A stretch of 64,000 bases of DNA from Nipponacmea schrenckii (GCA_030562195.1 CM060202.1:21686317-21750316), one strand, 5' to 3'. Shown: positions 1 through 14,515, counted from the stretch's first letter. Made by a program: numbers and translations. The notes: generated by a model from the sequence alone, not told the origin.

Positions 1-99
1 TTGTGTTGAAACGCTATTAAAGAAGTGTGTAACTTGTGTTGAAACGCTATTAAAGAAGTGTGTAACTTGTGTTGAAACGTTATTAAAGAAGTGTGTATT
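1..99. repeat. 33-bp tandem repeat cut by the window edge
   Basis: Three consecutive 33-bp units start at 1, 34 and 67 with ttgtgttgaaacg; the third has one substitution (cgt for cgc) and decays at its end. The array probably continues to the left of the window. No coding function is visible. Confidence 0.9.
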
Positions 100-3000
100 T
101 ATCCCATAAGTATTATCTTGTGTTATAAATGTGCTCCTCATTTATAAAAGGCGTTCAATTCTTATATCACTCATTAGTTATACAGATCAAAATCCTTTCC
201 AAATCAAAGGCTGCACGGTCATTGTTGTTTCAAGTCATAGAAGTTCGGCAAAAGGGCTATGTCCCTTTTATCAGACCTAATGCGATTTTCGGAATTAAGG
301 TCGAAGCAGTAATGTGAGAGTCACGAACTGGTCGAAAATAGTCAATCTATTTAAGTTGATTATTGCAGGTGTATATCAGTACAGGATTAAAAATATCAAA
401 TTTAAGGTTTATATCAATTAAGATATAGCATAGGTCAGAAATAATCATTTGATATCATTAGTTATAAGCCACGATATATATAAATCCCAACCGTTTATCA
501 TCAAAAATTACAAATTGCAACTTTTGCGACAATTGATGCCATTGTTCATCTTTGAAGTCTGAATTAGTCGGTACCGTGTTCACGACAAGTTTATTCCGAT
601 GTCTTGAGAAAATTAATTTTATTGCTTACTGCATGATGTTGCCGTCTACACTAGTCTTACAAAAATAAGACGTAAACCTCCATTCCTTTTATTTTCATTT
701 GAGTGTCCACAATTTTTCGTTTTTGGTTTATGACCTCATGTGTCTTCAATTTTAAACTGCCACATTTGTACGCCAATTATCAGTCGATCTGAAGTTGTGG
801 TTAGACCCAAAACGTAGCGTTAATTATTTATTTGGACTTGTCTATTGTATATAAACTAGCTAAACAAAGTGGTAGTGTCATCTGTAAACTGTTTACCTAA
901 CTGAAATAATGAGTTAGTTTTGGGATTATTAGTTAGAAGAAATATTTAAAGTCTAAACCGAATGGCGGAAACCTTGGTCGCAATATCAAAATAAATAATA
1001 TTTGTTAATTTAGACTATTTCGTCATCGTTTTTCTGACTCTATCTCACGATTGTCGAATATTTTCTCATCTTCTGGTGAATATTAACATTATAGTAATGA
1101 TTTACAGGTGTCATTTTATTGTTTTATCATCTTCACAATATCAAACCTCTTCTTATACCTTGACTCTTATAGTCACTATTCTTACATCTTAATGTCAAAC
1201 TTCATTTAGCTTGATTGTAATAGCCACTATTCTTTACCATGTCAAGCTACATGTATTACAACTTTGTTTTTTACCTTGACTGTTATACTCACTATTCCCT
1301 CATCTCCACAATGTCCAACTGTTACAAACGTCTTCTGAAAGCTTGAATGTCACCTTTCTTGTAATACGAAACACAGCTATTTGTATGGATGGTACATTAG
1401 CGAATACAGCAAATCAAAACCCTCGATATGAACAGTTGTTAATAGGCCGCAATTAAATCAACCTTCTGTGATACAAGAAAGATGGCTATTACAATCAAGG
1501 TGTGAGACATAGTTTAGGATTACATCACTATCAGAATCTATTGTCTGTATCAGATATGCTAACAACCATCAGCGCCGCTTGTCATTATTTCAATGCACAT
1601 AAATATGAAGATAGATGGCGCTATTTTATATTTCGAGGAATATTTGTAAGATTTGTTGGGCAAGATTTGTATTTGAAAAATTGTTACGAAAGAAATGTTA
1701 AGAGACACTCGAGTATTTTAAGTTAGCATAAATAGTAAAAAAAAATAGATTTATACTTTATTATATACAAATTATTGATTTAGAAAATTAAAAATAAAAT
1801 AAAAATGTTAAAAATGACTAGCAAATGAAGGAATATAAATTAAGCATTCCGGACAAAGGATTAAGAATTAAGACGTCTTAATATTGGACTGTTCGGTCTT
1901 CCATACATTAAACTCGGATTTGTTAAGTGAAATTTGGTATTTATTAGGAACAATATATTGCATCCAATTGTCATACATAACTAGGCCTTCAATAACAACA
2001 TAAAAATTCGTTAGCATATTTAAATGGAATAGAAATTATTAGAATGATGTAACGGTAAAGAAAGCCAAATAGCTTCGTATACAAACAATTCATAAATGTA
2101 GCTCACAGTCATTGAACTTGAAACAATTTTCCACGAGTTGATTTCCTTTATACTAATTCAAATAAAAGGCAATTCTTGGCAAATGTTTTCTTTGAATTAA
2201 AACAGTCCACAAAACGAAGGGGAATCTTTCGTATCAATTTAGGTCTGAAAGTGTGGTAGATTGGATCCCGGCGTGGCATCACTAGCTTATTAACCCCAGC
2301 CTAATCATCGTTAATTAATTTAATGTTTTCTTAAGTACACGCGAGTTTACACTTGCAGAACAAATTAGTAACATAAGACAAAACGACGTCTAAAGCTCTC
2401 TTGTAAGTGCTTCAACATTCGGTCTCTCCCATCAAATTTCGTAACCGAATCAGCTATTAATTTACCACTTCTTGTCAAAAGTTAATCACTCATTCTTTAA
2501 TTAGCCTTAAACGTTTCCCACCCTCACCCTCCACCCTCACTCAAGGGGTCTTAAAGGACTACAACCCTGACGGAACGGTCTAAAGTGTCAACGTCTACGA
2601 CCACCACGGAAGGTGGCAATTTCAACATACGAGAGTCCTGAGAGGCTCCGTCTTAATTAAAGCCAAAACAGCACAGTTTAATCGTACCATAGCTTCGAAC
2701 GATTGAAGAACCGGATTCCTCGACGATTGATGGAAGAGTTTATAGTTCCTCAGGATGATCCGTTGTCATTGACGAACATCCACCCTAGATGCCAAGACAC
2801 AATCATTTGACTCTTCAGTCAGTAAAAGAGTCATATTTTATTAGAGTCAAACGTAAGTGAAGTTTGCTAGTTAATACGAAATTATTTCTAATTTTTTACA
2901 AGAGGTCGAGAGTCAGTTAATCCTGGGCATAGTATGAAAAACTTGAACAACTACGATATTTACCGAATTTGGCAATCAAGAATATTTTGAAACTTAAATA

Positions 3001-5287
3001 TTCCGAATTGGGCAAGGGTCGCGCCTATAGCCTATTCAAACCCCTTCTGGATCATTCCTGACACTACAACCAGATGAGACCACAAGTCCGCCCCCACTGA
3101 TCTGAAGTAGCTCTTTAGATTTGACGCCCAGTTTCAATCCAACACCTTCTGAATGAGCCGAGTTGTAATTTCTCACTGTTTTGTTTTCATTTCATTCACA
3201 GCAGAGGCTCCAATGATCCCGAGATAAACTTCTCCCCTCCTCGAGAACTCGCCGAGAACTCATTCTAATGCACTCCATGACGTCCGTTAATTTGTCTTTA
3301 ATTGACTTTTAATGAATTTCTACTTTCCTCTCGTTTATCTTCTACAGCAGTCTGTTTTTAAAATGGAATCACGTCGGTCTGCAAAATAATGCATTTACTG
3401 CCATTTAATTAATTCAAAAGAATTCAAGAAAAAAAATTGACGCTAAAAATTAAAGAATTTCCTAAAGTTATTCAGTTCAGAAAAGCTTTCTAGAAAGAAG
3501 TTTTATGGAAGACATTGGTGCAATTTGACTTGACATTCGACAACATAAAGTTTTCATTTACCTTTTTTTTGTCGCCAGAATTTTATTGTATTATTTTACT
3601 TCAACCGAATAAAATAAATCTAATAAGGATAAAAACCTATGCATTCAATTTCTTGGTAAATGTACAGCAGTAATTTCTAAATTGCAGGTTATTTATCAGT
3701 GAATGTCTTTCGATTTCCAATTTTGAAAAAAATTATTACTTCGGATATAATGATTAGAAAAGATAAATATGTGTGTTTATTGTGTTTTGTTTTTTTGGGT
3801 AATTTATATACAAATGTACAGAATAGAAACGGACAAAGAATATAACCCTGCTTTATACCTTTTTAAAGTATAAATTCCCGCAACTTTGTTGGTTCATATA
3901 CACATATAATAAATGGAAAAGGGCACAAAGCACAACCCTGTCTGCTACCTTATTTAAAGTAAACTTTATTTTGAAGAATATTACAGAACGTCATAGCGTT
4001 TAAACTATAGCTGTCTTAGAATTAATAGAATTAACAGATGAATAAAAACATTGAATAAATCTTGATATTTATGTAGTTTTCGATTTTTTAAATATTAAAA
4101 CTTTCAGAGGAAACTGTAATATGATGAAGCCATTTGAATTGAATTATTTTTATCATTCTCCATTTAAATTCACAATTCACAATATACAAAATTATGGTTA
4201 ACGAAATAAATAAAAAGATTGCACAGTTTTCTATGGTCAAAAGGTAAAATGATGTATTTGCCTATCATAGATTTTATCATTTTAATCCAAATCCTTGCTT
4301 ATTTCGTTCTCGGAGAGCAAAAAAGGAATTGCTTAGGCTGCAAAAAAAATATAAAAGAAAGAGAAACCCAAATACACACACACACCAATACACCATCGAA
4401 TTTAACTGCTATGGTGTTGGATTAAGAGCCATCAAAGTACAGTATGAATAAAGACAAGAAATGGCCGGGTAAATTTTAAACAAATGTTATGAAGAATATA
4501 AAGGAAAGAAATGAGTGATGAAAATTAAATAACATGGACCAATTTCCTTTACGTCCAGATCAAAAGAGGTAGGAATAATGAATATTACCGTGTTAACAAC
4601 CTGTTCTTACATTGTAATTATATAATCAGGAATTCATTAACAACATGGTTCCAAAACCACAGGGCACGCGACTACTTATATTAATACAGCTTTACCATTG
4701 GTTCCAGCATGGTACCGACTCTTCAGATTGGTACCTACAAATGATTGACACATCTAGCTCCGCCCCTATTCCAACAGATTTGTTCCCCTGTCTGAAAATA
4801 TGATAAATATATAAGTGCTTTAATTGTTCTCCTGGGAATTGTTTTAAATCATTTGTGCCAAAATATTGAATGCCAGGAATTTCATAGACTGATTAATTCA
4901 TGAATGGAATTGGATAATTTTCAACAATAATCAAGAGTACTGAATTTTGTGAAAACGGCTAGAAAGTTTTGTAAGAAGTAAACGATAATTGAAATGTAAT
5001 TTATTGAGACTTGAGAGTTTTTGCATGTGAAGAATTGAGCAGTTTTTTATTAGGACAGATACGAAATTAAGAGAAGTTTAGGACATTCATTGAAAGCAGG
5101 GACGAAAAGTGAAATTTGCAACTAATTAACAGCTTCATTTTAGATTTATAATTTATATTTCTAAAAAAAAAATTATATATATATATTATTCAGCTAACCT
5201 TTCAGCTGCAGTTTCTGTTAGAGTTTTTGTGTCACATCACACAAGTTTATTGAAAATGTGAGGAAAAAAACTATTCGAATAATTGGA
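100..5287. other. gene-free region upstream of Barx
   Basis: I see no coding exon here. Open frames are short (under 80 codons), lack recognisable protein similarity and are not joined by plausible splice sites. The stretch 1130-1510 holds degenerate inverted copies of the MITE whose end reads cttcacaatgtcaag. The last 2 kb upstream of the Barx start could hold its promoter, but no specific element can be assigned. Confidence 0.6.
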
Positions 5288-8200
5288 ATGACTTATGAGG
5301 ATGATTTCCAAATAGAGGAAGTTTTTAAACGAATTTTAAAATCAGTGACAATGAACGAACGAATTAAGCGACCATCTTTTATGATAAAGGACATTTTAGG
5401 AAATTCGGAAACAGTTCGTGACAGTGGATCACGTAGGAATGAACGATTGAATACTAAACCATCGTTACCCACCTTACCAATTCCAACTTCCGTACCGTTA
5501 CAATATTTCTCCTACCCTTCAACGCCGATTCCACATGGTCTGGTTGGGATGCGACATCCGGGGCATGTGCCTTTCATGTTGCCGAGAGGTGAGTAAAATA
5601 GGAACCCGGTTTCATTTTTATTTTTTAAAGTTAAAGAGGTTGTCTAAAATATTTTCTAGCATCAATTTGAACCATTTCAATTTTTAATCCGCCGCCTGTG
5701 GTTCCTGGTTCCTGTTAAAGCTTTTAATATCGATGTCTTAAAACATAATGCAATTGCAAAAACCACAGATTTCCATTGCAAAAACTACAGATGTCTAACT
5801 AAATATTTGAATGGTTTAAATGAGTGCGCACCATTGTCAATAAAAGATCAGAATAAAAAGAAACAACATGATTAACATTAACATGATTACCTATACGAAT
5901 GCCTAAATTCACTGAGTTGACAAACTCAGTCGTCAAGTGACATAATGATTTCCGAATTAAAAATCGTTTTTCATAACAACAATATGTTATAATATGTACA
6001 CACCATCACAATCAAACGGGCGATAAAAGGCATCCTTGTATTAAACCCTTTTGAATTTAAAATAAATGAATTTGTCAAAAAGAGCTAAGTTCAAATTTTT
6101 CTATAATTTCGATTTTTCGACTAATAATTACCGAACCATTCTTGAAAATAGAAAAAAAGTCAAACGGGTTTAAGAACTATGTAAAAACAAAAATTGCGTT
6201 GACACCTTGATCATTATTTCGATTAGTGATTATTAATACATGTATATAGATAGTGGTCTCAAACAAATAAGTCCTTGTTTTAAGCACTAATAGGATAGTT
6301 TAGTATGTTCTTCTCCCATTCTTACCACAGAACAGTATTTAAAAAACTTTAATTTGGTAAATTGTATATGAATTTAAACTGACGCACATTGACAAATTCT
6401 GTCCTTCGGACGAGCACAGATCTCTAGTATACGTTATTGACACAATATTTTGGTATACTGTCATGTATTTTACCATTTACAACAACACTGCGTTAGACAG
6501 CACTTGATCTTCTAGTTATTTCAGATTAGTGAGTATATTAATTGGTATATTCTAGCATAGTGGTACTCAAACAACAATAACTACGCTAGTTAGACATATT
6601 GGATGTTTAGTATTTCTTCTCCCAGTTCTTACCACAGAACAGTATTTAAAACGATTTATTTGGTATGTTTGTAATACCGAAAACTGTCATTGTACCACAA
6701 TAATACTAGTAGACACGATAGTTTGGTATTTCTATCTTTTGACCACAGAAATGTCATTGTAGCAAACAATCTACTAGCTAGTTAGACACGATAGTTTGGT
6801 AGTTCTAGTCATTTTTTACCACAGAACTGTCATTGTACCAAACAATCTACTAGCTAGTTAGACAGATAGTTTGGTATGTTCTAGCATTTTTTTACACAGA
6901 AACTGTCATTGTACCAAACAATCTACTAGTAGTACACGATAGTTTGGTATGTTCTAGTATTTTTTACCACAGAAAACTGTCATTGTACCAAACAATCTAC
7001 TAGCTAGTTAGACACGATAGTTTGGTATGTTCTAGTCAATTTTTTACCACAGAAAACTGTCATTGTACCAAAAAATCTACTAGTTAGTTAGACATGATAG
7101 TCTAGTCAATTTCTTACTTAGAACAGATTCTACGATGTTTGTTGGACTGAGAAAACTGTCATTGTACCAAACAATCTACTAGCTAGTTAGAAACGATAGT
7201 TTTGTATGTTCTAGTCAATTTCTTACCACAGAAAACTGTCCTTGCGCAGACCACAATCTAGTGAGTAAGTTGGACAAAATATTTTCATGTAAAAAAAACA
7301 ATTATTAGTTTACTACATTAAATGGTTACTTGTCATTCTTGTTTAACTTGACGAGTCAAATTGGCTAAACGTCTTGTTTACATTCGAAAATTTGATAAGC
7401 AAAAAATGGAAACGAGTTGAAAAGATAGACACATTTCTCGTAACCTGACGAATTTTTGTGTTTATTGAAGCCATTACGTTTAGCCTATTGGCATGTTTGA
7501 GAGATGACGACCACCAAATGTGTTTACTCTAGATAAAAGCCGGCGGATTTTTTCTTATGTCTTAAAGACTTACTAATTATGTGATAATTTTTTTCTCGAA
7601 TTTTTTCACCATTGAAATACTTCGTTTCGTTTTAAAGGATGAAATTCAGTCGGTATTTTAATTATCCTACACGAATTTAAAGTAGAAAATTTACACCACG
7701 AGGGATAGAAACAAAAACGATATAAGTTTTATAGTTGTCAGAAATAAGGATGATTTAGGCGTTAGATAGGCCTGCCACACACGATACCAAATTTTATTTG
7801 GAAAATCTACATTCAGGGAACGATCGTCGGACAATATATCTGAACGCAATTATATAGATAACAATTACTTTTTTTAAATAAGTTAAGACGTTTCGACGAA
7901 GGTACTCTCGTCTTTAACAAGCAATGGTGAAAAAATAGTTGCGCATTTCAAACTAAATAAACGAAATTCACAAACATACATAAGAGCGATAAATAAGTAA
8001 ATTTTATTTTTTTCACCCAAATATCTCATTTATTTACTTTATTTTTTTGACTGAACATTGTAATATAATGATTCATATGAGACATCAACTTAATCTGGTG
8101 AAAATATTATTATTTTTAAATATGTCAATCTGTGATACGATCTTGAATTACAAATATTAATTCTCAAATACCTATTATACTACAGGCAAACATGCCTCTG

Positions 8201-11200
8201 TGATTGTGAAAATCTTTTATAAAAAAAAAACAGGATGAATTCCCTAATATCTTTACCAAACGTTTAATGACTGCTTACAAAAGGAATAAAAATCTGTAGA
8301 TTAGATCCTTTTTCATTATCTCCTGAAGTAATCGTTGTGTATTTTTTGATAAATAGTTTATTTTGTAAATCTCTCCAGAAGTATAATAATAAATATTTGT
8401 CAGTGAATGGTATATTATTTAAGTTGATTTATTTTTATACGAACATTGGGTACAAACTTGTAACCTACCGACTTAAAATAAGATATAACATAAATAACAC
8501 TCTACGGTATAAATATAGTTTTTGTACAAACAAACTGAAATCAAAACTTTAAGCCTTATAGGATAATCAAGATATATTATTATTCAGACTAAAATTGTTA
8601 ATAAAAATGAATTCTATCCAAATGGATTCGACCGGTTTTTTAAAAAAGTTTAATTTGTTTGAAAAAATCTTTAATACTTTATAAACAAAACCTGGTTAAA
8701 GTTTATAAGTTTCGGCATTTTTTTGTCCGCCGTCTTCTAAGTAATATCTCGAAATTAACAATTCATAAATCTGTGCCTAATTACGTATTCAAAATTGCTA
8801 ACATCTACAAAACTTATATAAAACAAGATCGATTATTTCTTATCACTTAAATTTCGATTTAAAAAAACTATTAAAAGAATTCACGTTTAAAAAGTGTTAT
8901 TTATCAGTATTGGTACAGCTTTATTTGACAAAATTTTAAATATCAATTTATCTTTGTCTAGATTTTCAGACCGTAATGAAAATAAACTAACTTTTTATTA
9001 TAAATAGGATTATGAAAATCAAAATTTAAGTTTAAAGACGAAATTAGAACATATACATTTTGAAATTCGATTAGTTCATGGTAATAGTTTGAATAATTTA
9101 GAAGTGAAGTAGTTTCAGATAAATCCCTATTTAGATATGTGTCAGTTGCTTTAATTTAGGCAAGATTGAATTTAATATTGGTTTTTCGCCATTGAAACAA
9201 ATTAACTAATATGTTGCGATAATTGGATAACCAAAAAACAAAAGGCTGACAAAAAATCTTAATTGTAGATTTTTTAAATGAAGTTTATAAAGTAAACTAA
9301 TCCAGAATATAAAATATAATATTACTGTTCAAAGTAGAAGGTAAATTCAATTTAAGATTCGCCATTTATCATTTATACAGATAATTCCATGGGGATAGTT
9401 GTAACCTGGAACGAAGTGCTATCATTCAAGGGGATATCTGTTAAATACTAGTCTCGGGTTACAGCTAGTGTGAAGCGTTAGGGCTGGAAGGTAGTCGAAG
9501 AGAGTGCGTGTTTGTGTGGAGGGGGGGGGGTAAAGGCTAAATCACGACAACGCTGATTACAGTTCAATCGATGTTCAAGGATCGTTAAGTGAAAAATTAC
9601 AAAATAGGATATTAAAAGGATTGTAAAGAGAATTTCAATTTCTTTCATGTGTATTTGAAACACTGATATCTTCGATTTGCACTATTCTAAATCTCATTTG
9701 TAGTTTTTGCGGAATTGCAGGATCCACAGACCTCTGATTGAAAATTAAAATGCTGCAAATGGATCCTATCAGTGTTCCCGATACGAATCCAAAATTTAGA
9801 AAACCTCTTGCAATTTCATTGATTACAATATTGTCTTGTGGGACAGACGAAGTATTTTTCAGAGGGAGGGGAGAGTAGCTAACGTATACTAAGATAGGTG
9901 TGAGGTACTCCCAGTATAAGTGTTAAGTACGACACACGAATTTGACACTACGAAATACTCCACGGTAAAGAGGTATCGAACCACGCGTGGGGTTTAAAGA
10001 GAAAGGTAGAGACTCCCTGTCCAGCGTATCAATTGAAACAGTTCAATTCTAATCGTAATGGTATATGTGAGATACCTCGAAAAAATAAAGTGCAGAGATG
10101 TAACTGTATTAACGTCATAGTTCCTTGTACGTCAACTGATAAATATATAATATACTCTTTAAAACAACATTGGAGCTTTAAATTGTCCATTTTAACTCGT
10201 AAATGTTCCTGTAAACCTTTGATATATCGTGTAATATATTCTTATTGACCAAGTTTGAGGATGTCCATTCAAAGATGTAGTTTTCCTTTAAACCTTGGCT
10301 ATACGATGTTAGAGTTTCTACGACAAGTCCAACTTACTGACCAAGTTTGAGACTTTCCATTATACGTCCACTATAAGAGGTGGTATTCCTTTAAAGAATA
10401 TATACACCCGCTGTGAATAATAAAACGAATAAACAAACCTCTCCATCTCGTTATGATATCCTCTTTAGTGCCAGCTGATAGAAATATGCGGCGCTTTTGA
10501 TGTTTATATTCTGTGTTTTTATGTGCAAGGGGCATCTTCCTGTCCAAAGGCATTGACTAGGGGGAAGTGGACTCCGTGTGATTCAAATTTCACAAGTATC
10601 GGTATGGATTAAACCACGTGTTAAAACGAAGGTTATTTAGATATTGTATAAGATCTAATACTTCAAATCTTTAGAATCGTGTACGTGGTTCCCCTGGTAT
10701 AAATTAACGAGACCCGGTACCAGCACGTGTACCTGTTTGTTTTTAAATATGAGAGGCAATTCTTGAAATTGCAAGTAAGAATGAAATCAAATGGAGTTTT
10801 AGAACCGGATTCATCTTCACAATGACAAGATGTTAAGAACTATATCGGACTTAAATCTGACCGATGTAAAATAAAACGTTTATTACGATCAGTAATAAAG
10901 ATAGGTTAATAAAAGTTGTGTGTGATATTTAACTGGCTATCTGTCCAGACAAAACTAACAACCCAAGTTAAGATAATGTAAATAATGTATTTTTCTCTCG
11001 GGATATAGGTGCCACTTATAAACAATTTCACCACCATGATGAATGTCATTTCCTTATAATAGTCTCGGGCCAAATACGTTTAGAACCTACACACGTTCGG
11101 CGGAAGTCACTTGACGTTTTTGTAAGGCGTGAAGGGAAACGACGTCAACGATTGGCTCATTGTATGCTCGTTAAATCTCGGCTACACGCGGTAGGGCCGT

Positions 11201-12764
11201 TAACGATTATCCAAGTCGATGACGTACAGATGTGCTGGTGTAAACTCTAATTTGAGACGTTTAAACAAATTACCATGAATTTCTCGGTGACATTTCTACC
11301 GGTTCCTAGCCTTGAGCAGTTACTGCATGGTTTTTAATCTTCAATTCACTACCTCCACGAATAACAAACTGGAAGTGGAACACGTGGTCACCACGTGGTG
11401 TTACTGATAGCGAGGTTTGGCAAGTGGAAAAGTGAAGAATAATTCACCCCATTATAAACGCATATGGAAAGGGAAGAAAAAATCGAGGTTTTGTCGTTGA
11501 TCTTATTCAGAACTCACACGATGTTAAAGGATATGATAGAAATGTATATATTTCTACAAGTCTTCTGACAGTTATCTTACCTAATCAATTTGGTAATTGT
11601 ACGCCGAGTAAAGCTATGAATAGTGGTCTGATTGAGATATTATGAGATCAATATGGTGCCAAGCTGTGTAACATCCGTTCTCGGCTCTACCCACCTTACT
11701 CAATCCCCCACAGTAAAGTTCAGCGCACCAACAGTGTCAAAATTTTCCCTTTACACCGTTGTTCCGTGTAGAGTCGACCCTACTGTAAATGGGTACGGAT
11801 AATCCGGGAATATCAATGCCAAATTGGCCTTAATTGTAGAAAAAATCCTCTTGAACCTGTGAAGGTAAATGTAGTTGTTGTTTCTTTCTCTCTCTTTAAA
11901 ATGGCTGAGTTTCATAGAAAGGGTAATCCTAGTTTTCTCTTCTCTTTTCAGGGTGTTATCCAGTAGAACCCTTTCTAGAACCACGTGACCATTCATTTCC
12001 GGTACCCATACCACTTCCGGTGTATATCCGCACTAGATCTCCGTTGGGAGATTGTTTCTCAAAACCAAAGAAATGTAGACGGAGCCGTACAGTGTTCACA
12101 GAATTACAGCTAATGGGTTTGGAAAAGAAATTTGAAAGCCATAAATATTTGTCCACTCCTGATAGAATCGAACTGGCAGAAACTTTAGGATTGAGTCAAA
12201 TACAGGTTAAAACGTGGTACCAGAACAGACGAATGAAATGGAAAAAACAGGTACTCTGAGCGCTATTTATACAGTCATTTATGGATTCCTTTATTCGTTC
12301 CTTTTCATTCGTTTGATTCATTTATATTTATCTTCTAATAATCGATTAATCTATCCATTCCATTTCTTTTAATTCATTCACTCATTCATTCACTCACTGA
12401 TTCATTCACTCATCATTTCGTTTCAAAATTGACAAGATTATAATTTTATAAAATCCCGTCCCTCTACCAGTAACGATTATATCGCTTGTTCTCTCGGTTA
12501 TATTATCTGTTATTAATGTACAACGGTGTGTAACGATTTTTAATAATTGTATTTTAGGTCATGTTAAAGGGTGGCACAGAACCACCGACCAAGCCAAAAG
12601 GTAGACCAAAGAAAAATTCTCTCGACGTCCCGGAGCTGTCTAATTCAAACTGCAGTTCGGATATTGTGGTCGACTCGGATATGGATTGTTCGGATTCGGA
12701 CGAAGAGTTTATAGACATCACTAATAATGATCAGATTGTTTCATCGTCCTCGGTAGACAATTAA
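5288..12764 (+). CDS. BARX: Barx homeobox transcription factor
   Basis: Sequence-specific nuclear transcription factor of the Bar-related Barx family. Coding exons are 5288-5588, 11952-12250 and 12558-12764; phases match (1, then 0) and the product is 268 aa. Residues 26-29 (SFMI), followed by KDIL, form the N-terminal motif shared with BARX1/2. The homeodomain spans residues 142-201, with Phe149, Trp189, Asn192 and the Bar-type Thr188-Trp-Tyr-Gln-Asn recognition helix. Exon 3 encodes the Barx basic extension [11 protein letters not shown], then an acidic Ser/Asp-rich tail. Vertebrate BARX1/2 are about 250-280 aa, so the length is normal. The start is the first ATG of the open frame in exon 1; upstream in-frame sequence lacks an ATG. 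Intron 1 is 6.4 kb and carries a tandem array. The splice at KWKKQ|VM adds one residue relative to vertebrate Barx. It is a single invertebrate Barx, so BARX1 versus BARX2 is not meaningful. Confidence 0.95.
6480..7262. repeat. tandem array of about 75-80 bp units in Barx intron 1
   Basis: About nine degenerate units carry the landmarks accacagaaaactgtcattg, ccaaacaatctactag and gatagtttggtatgttctag. Many units differ by single-base losses, which may be real decay or uncorrected sequencing indels. The array lies wholly inside the 6.4-kb first intron. Confidence 0.85.
7263..11951. other. rest of Barx intron 1
   Basis: No additional exon was found. There are only short open frames. A copy of a dispersed element (around 9715-9815, landmark attgaaaattaaaatgctgc) is present. 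The 11100-11420 stretch is less AT-rich than its surroundings and contains paired CACGTGG-like motifs around 11380-11398, so it is a candidate regulatory segment; this is inference only. Confidence 0.4.
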
Positions 12765-12840
12765 AATACTTGGAAGCTTAATATAAGAAGGAAGTAATAA
12801 CTATATTTTACAAGGATAACAACTTAGGTTCACAAGTCCG

Positions 12841-12980
12841 CCGTGACAGGGATCCTTTCTACCACCTGGTCCTTGGCCAAACCTGTTGGCATTGATTTTT
12901 TCTGGATTATCCGTACCCAATTACAGCTGGTGGACTGGAATTATGAGTATGACGTACATTAAGGGACAAGAGGGAACTTT
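12841..12980 (+). repeat. dispersed element in Barx 3' flank
   Basis: Contains gatcctttctaccacctggt, ggccaaacctgttggcattg and cagctggtggactggaatta. Related copies or fragments occur at 26364-26520 and 50925-51005. Its right part matches the 53-bp satellite at 57765-59060. No coding capacity is seen. Confidence 0.7.
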
Positions 12981-13803
12981 GTTCAAATACAAAATATTCA
13001 GCAATTTTTGTGTCATAATGGAACTGTTCCTCTACGTGATTCGTTTCTTCTGGAAGATCAGAAACTGAAAAAATGAAACTAAATAATGAAACTAAAAAAT
13101 GGATCTTAAAATTCAAAGACTGTTATATTCGGGTTGTATCAAGTGGACAAATTAACAATTATTTATTAATTTTAACGTGCTAATATACAATTGTGTAATT
13201 ACTGCGTCAATGTGCTAGCTAGGATAATGTGCCTTTCGGCAACTATCGACAGTTTCCGTGAAGATTTATCTACTAACGGAACTGAATGACTGAATGAATG
13301 ACAATATTGTTGTATTCGTTACTTTTCGAATAAAGGGAAGGGGGTAATTTACTTGTACACCCAATGCCAATACGTATATTCGACAGGTATTGAACGCAGC
13401 ATTACATCAACCCTTAAATAAAACCACCTGCGCTCCGTACTATATCTGTATTTGTCAAACCTATGCATAGCATACTAGTAGAGACATATATATATTGAAA
13501 TAATTTTGTAAATTTAAGGTTTTTTGAAAATAATTTTGTAAATTTCACTATTTTATTTTTTTGTTTGGAAGATAAATTTGCATTTTTTTTACAAATAATT
13601 TTGGAAATTTGACAGTTTTAAAATTCTTGAAGGCAAATATACAGACATAACAGATTCAATTATAAACATTTATATTTTAAAACTTCAAATATCAAACGAA
13701 CTATGTTAAATTTGGCATGGTGCTTTAGTTAGTTATACTGAAAGAGCTCCGGGCCATAATTAACTTATATCACATATTTTATAATTGATTTCATCTGTTC
13801 TTA

Positions 13804-14101
13804 CATCTTCACAATGTTAAGCTATTACGAATCACACAATGTCAAGTTATAAACAGCTGTGGCTAATACAATGACTGATATAGTCACCTTCTATGCATCA
13901 CAGTAAATGAAGTGATTTGATTGGATTTAAAGCTAGGGAATACAGCCAATTACAGACCACATGTTTCGAGGGCTCTGGTCAGCTGTTTTCGGTAGCGTAC
14001 AATCCAATCACATGGCTGCATTTACATTTACTTTAAATATACGTAGCTATTGTTGTCAAGGTATTAGACGCAGTTTGTAATGGCTTGATATTGTAAAGAT
14101 G
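13804..14101. mobile_element. MITE with imperfect terminal inverted repeats
   Basis: The left end reads catcttcacaatgttaagct and then attac. The right end reads gtaat and then ggcttgatattgtaaagatg, which is its inverted complement with a few mismatches. About 300 bp long, with no transposase. The same ends recur at 27621-27884, and the left end is almost the unit of the 40-bp satellites at 32205 and 46397. Confidence 0.8.
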
Positions 14102-14224
14102 CTGTTCTTATTGTTATTATCATTTTGTAGAGTTTTAAGTAATAAATACCATTTTAAATTATTAAAGGTTTGATTGTATGAGAGAACTTGATGTCTAATT
14201 ATTGTTTCGAGAAATATACCTAAA

Positions 14225-14515
14225 ATTGAGCTTTATCAGCTGGTAAAGTAAATATTTAGACGACTTTATAGATAGCTGAAAGTGAGCTCTATCGGCTGGC
14301 GATGTAAATATTTAGACGACTATAGAGATAGTTGACATTGAGCTCTATCAGCTGGTAAAGTAAATATTTAGATGACTAAACAGATAGCTGGCATTGAGCT
14401 CTATCAGCTGGAAAAGTAAATATTTAGATGACTAAACAGATAGCTTACATTGAGCTCTATCAGCTGGTAAAATTAAAAATATTTAGATGACTAAACAGAT
14501 AGCTGATATTTAAGT
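14225..14515. repeat. 57-bp tandem array
   Basis: About five units carry gagctctatcagctggtaaa, gtaaatatttagatgacta and agatagctgacatt. Copy-to-copy identity is high in the last three units. It is intergenic, between Barx and PROSER3. Confidence 0.85.

Noticed and set aside
1..99. Direct repeats that might suggest a CRISPR array
   Set aside because: Units are contiguous without spacers, and the genome is eukaryotic. The same holds for the other arrays in the window.
8337..8850. Two forward frames of 63-71 codons in Barx intron 1
   Set aside because: AT-rich chance frames rich in Lys, Asn, Tyr and Ile with no domain.
11751..12156. Reverse open frames over Barx exon 2
   Set aside because: They are the antisense shadow of the homeodomain exon.
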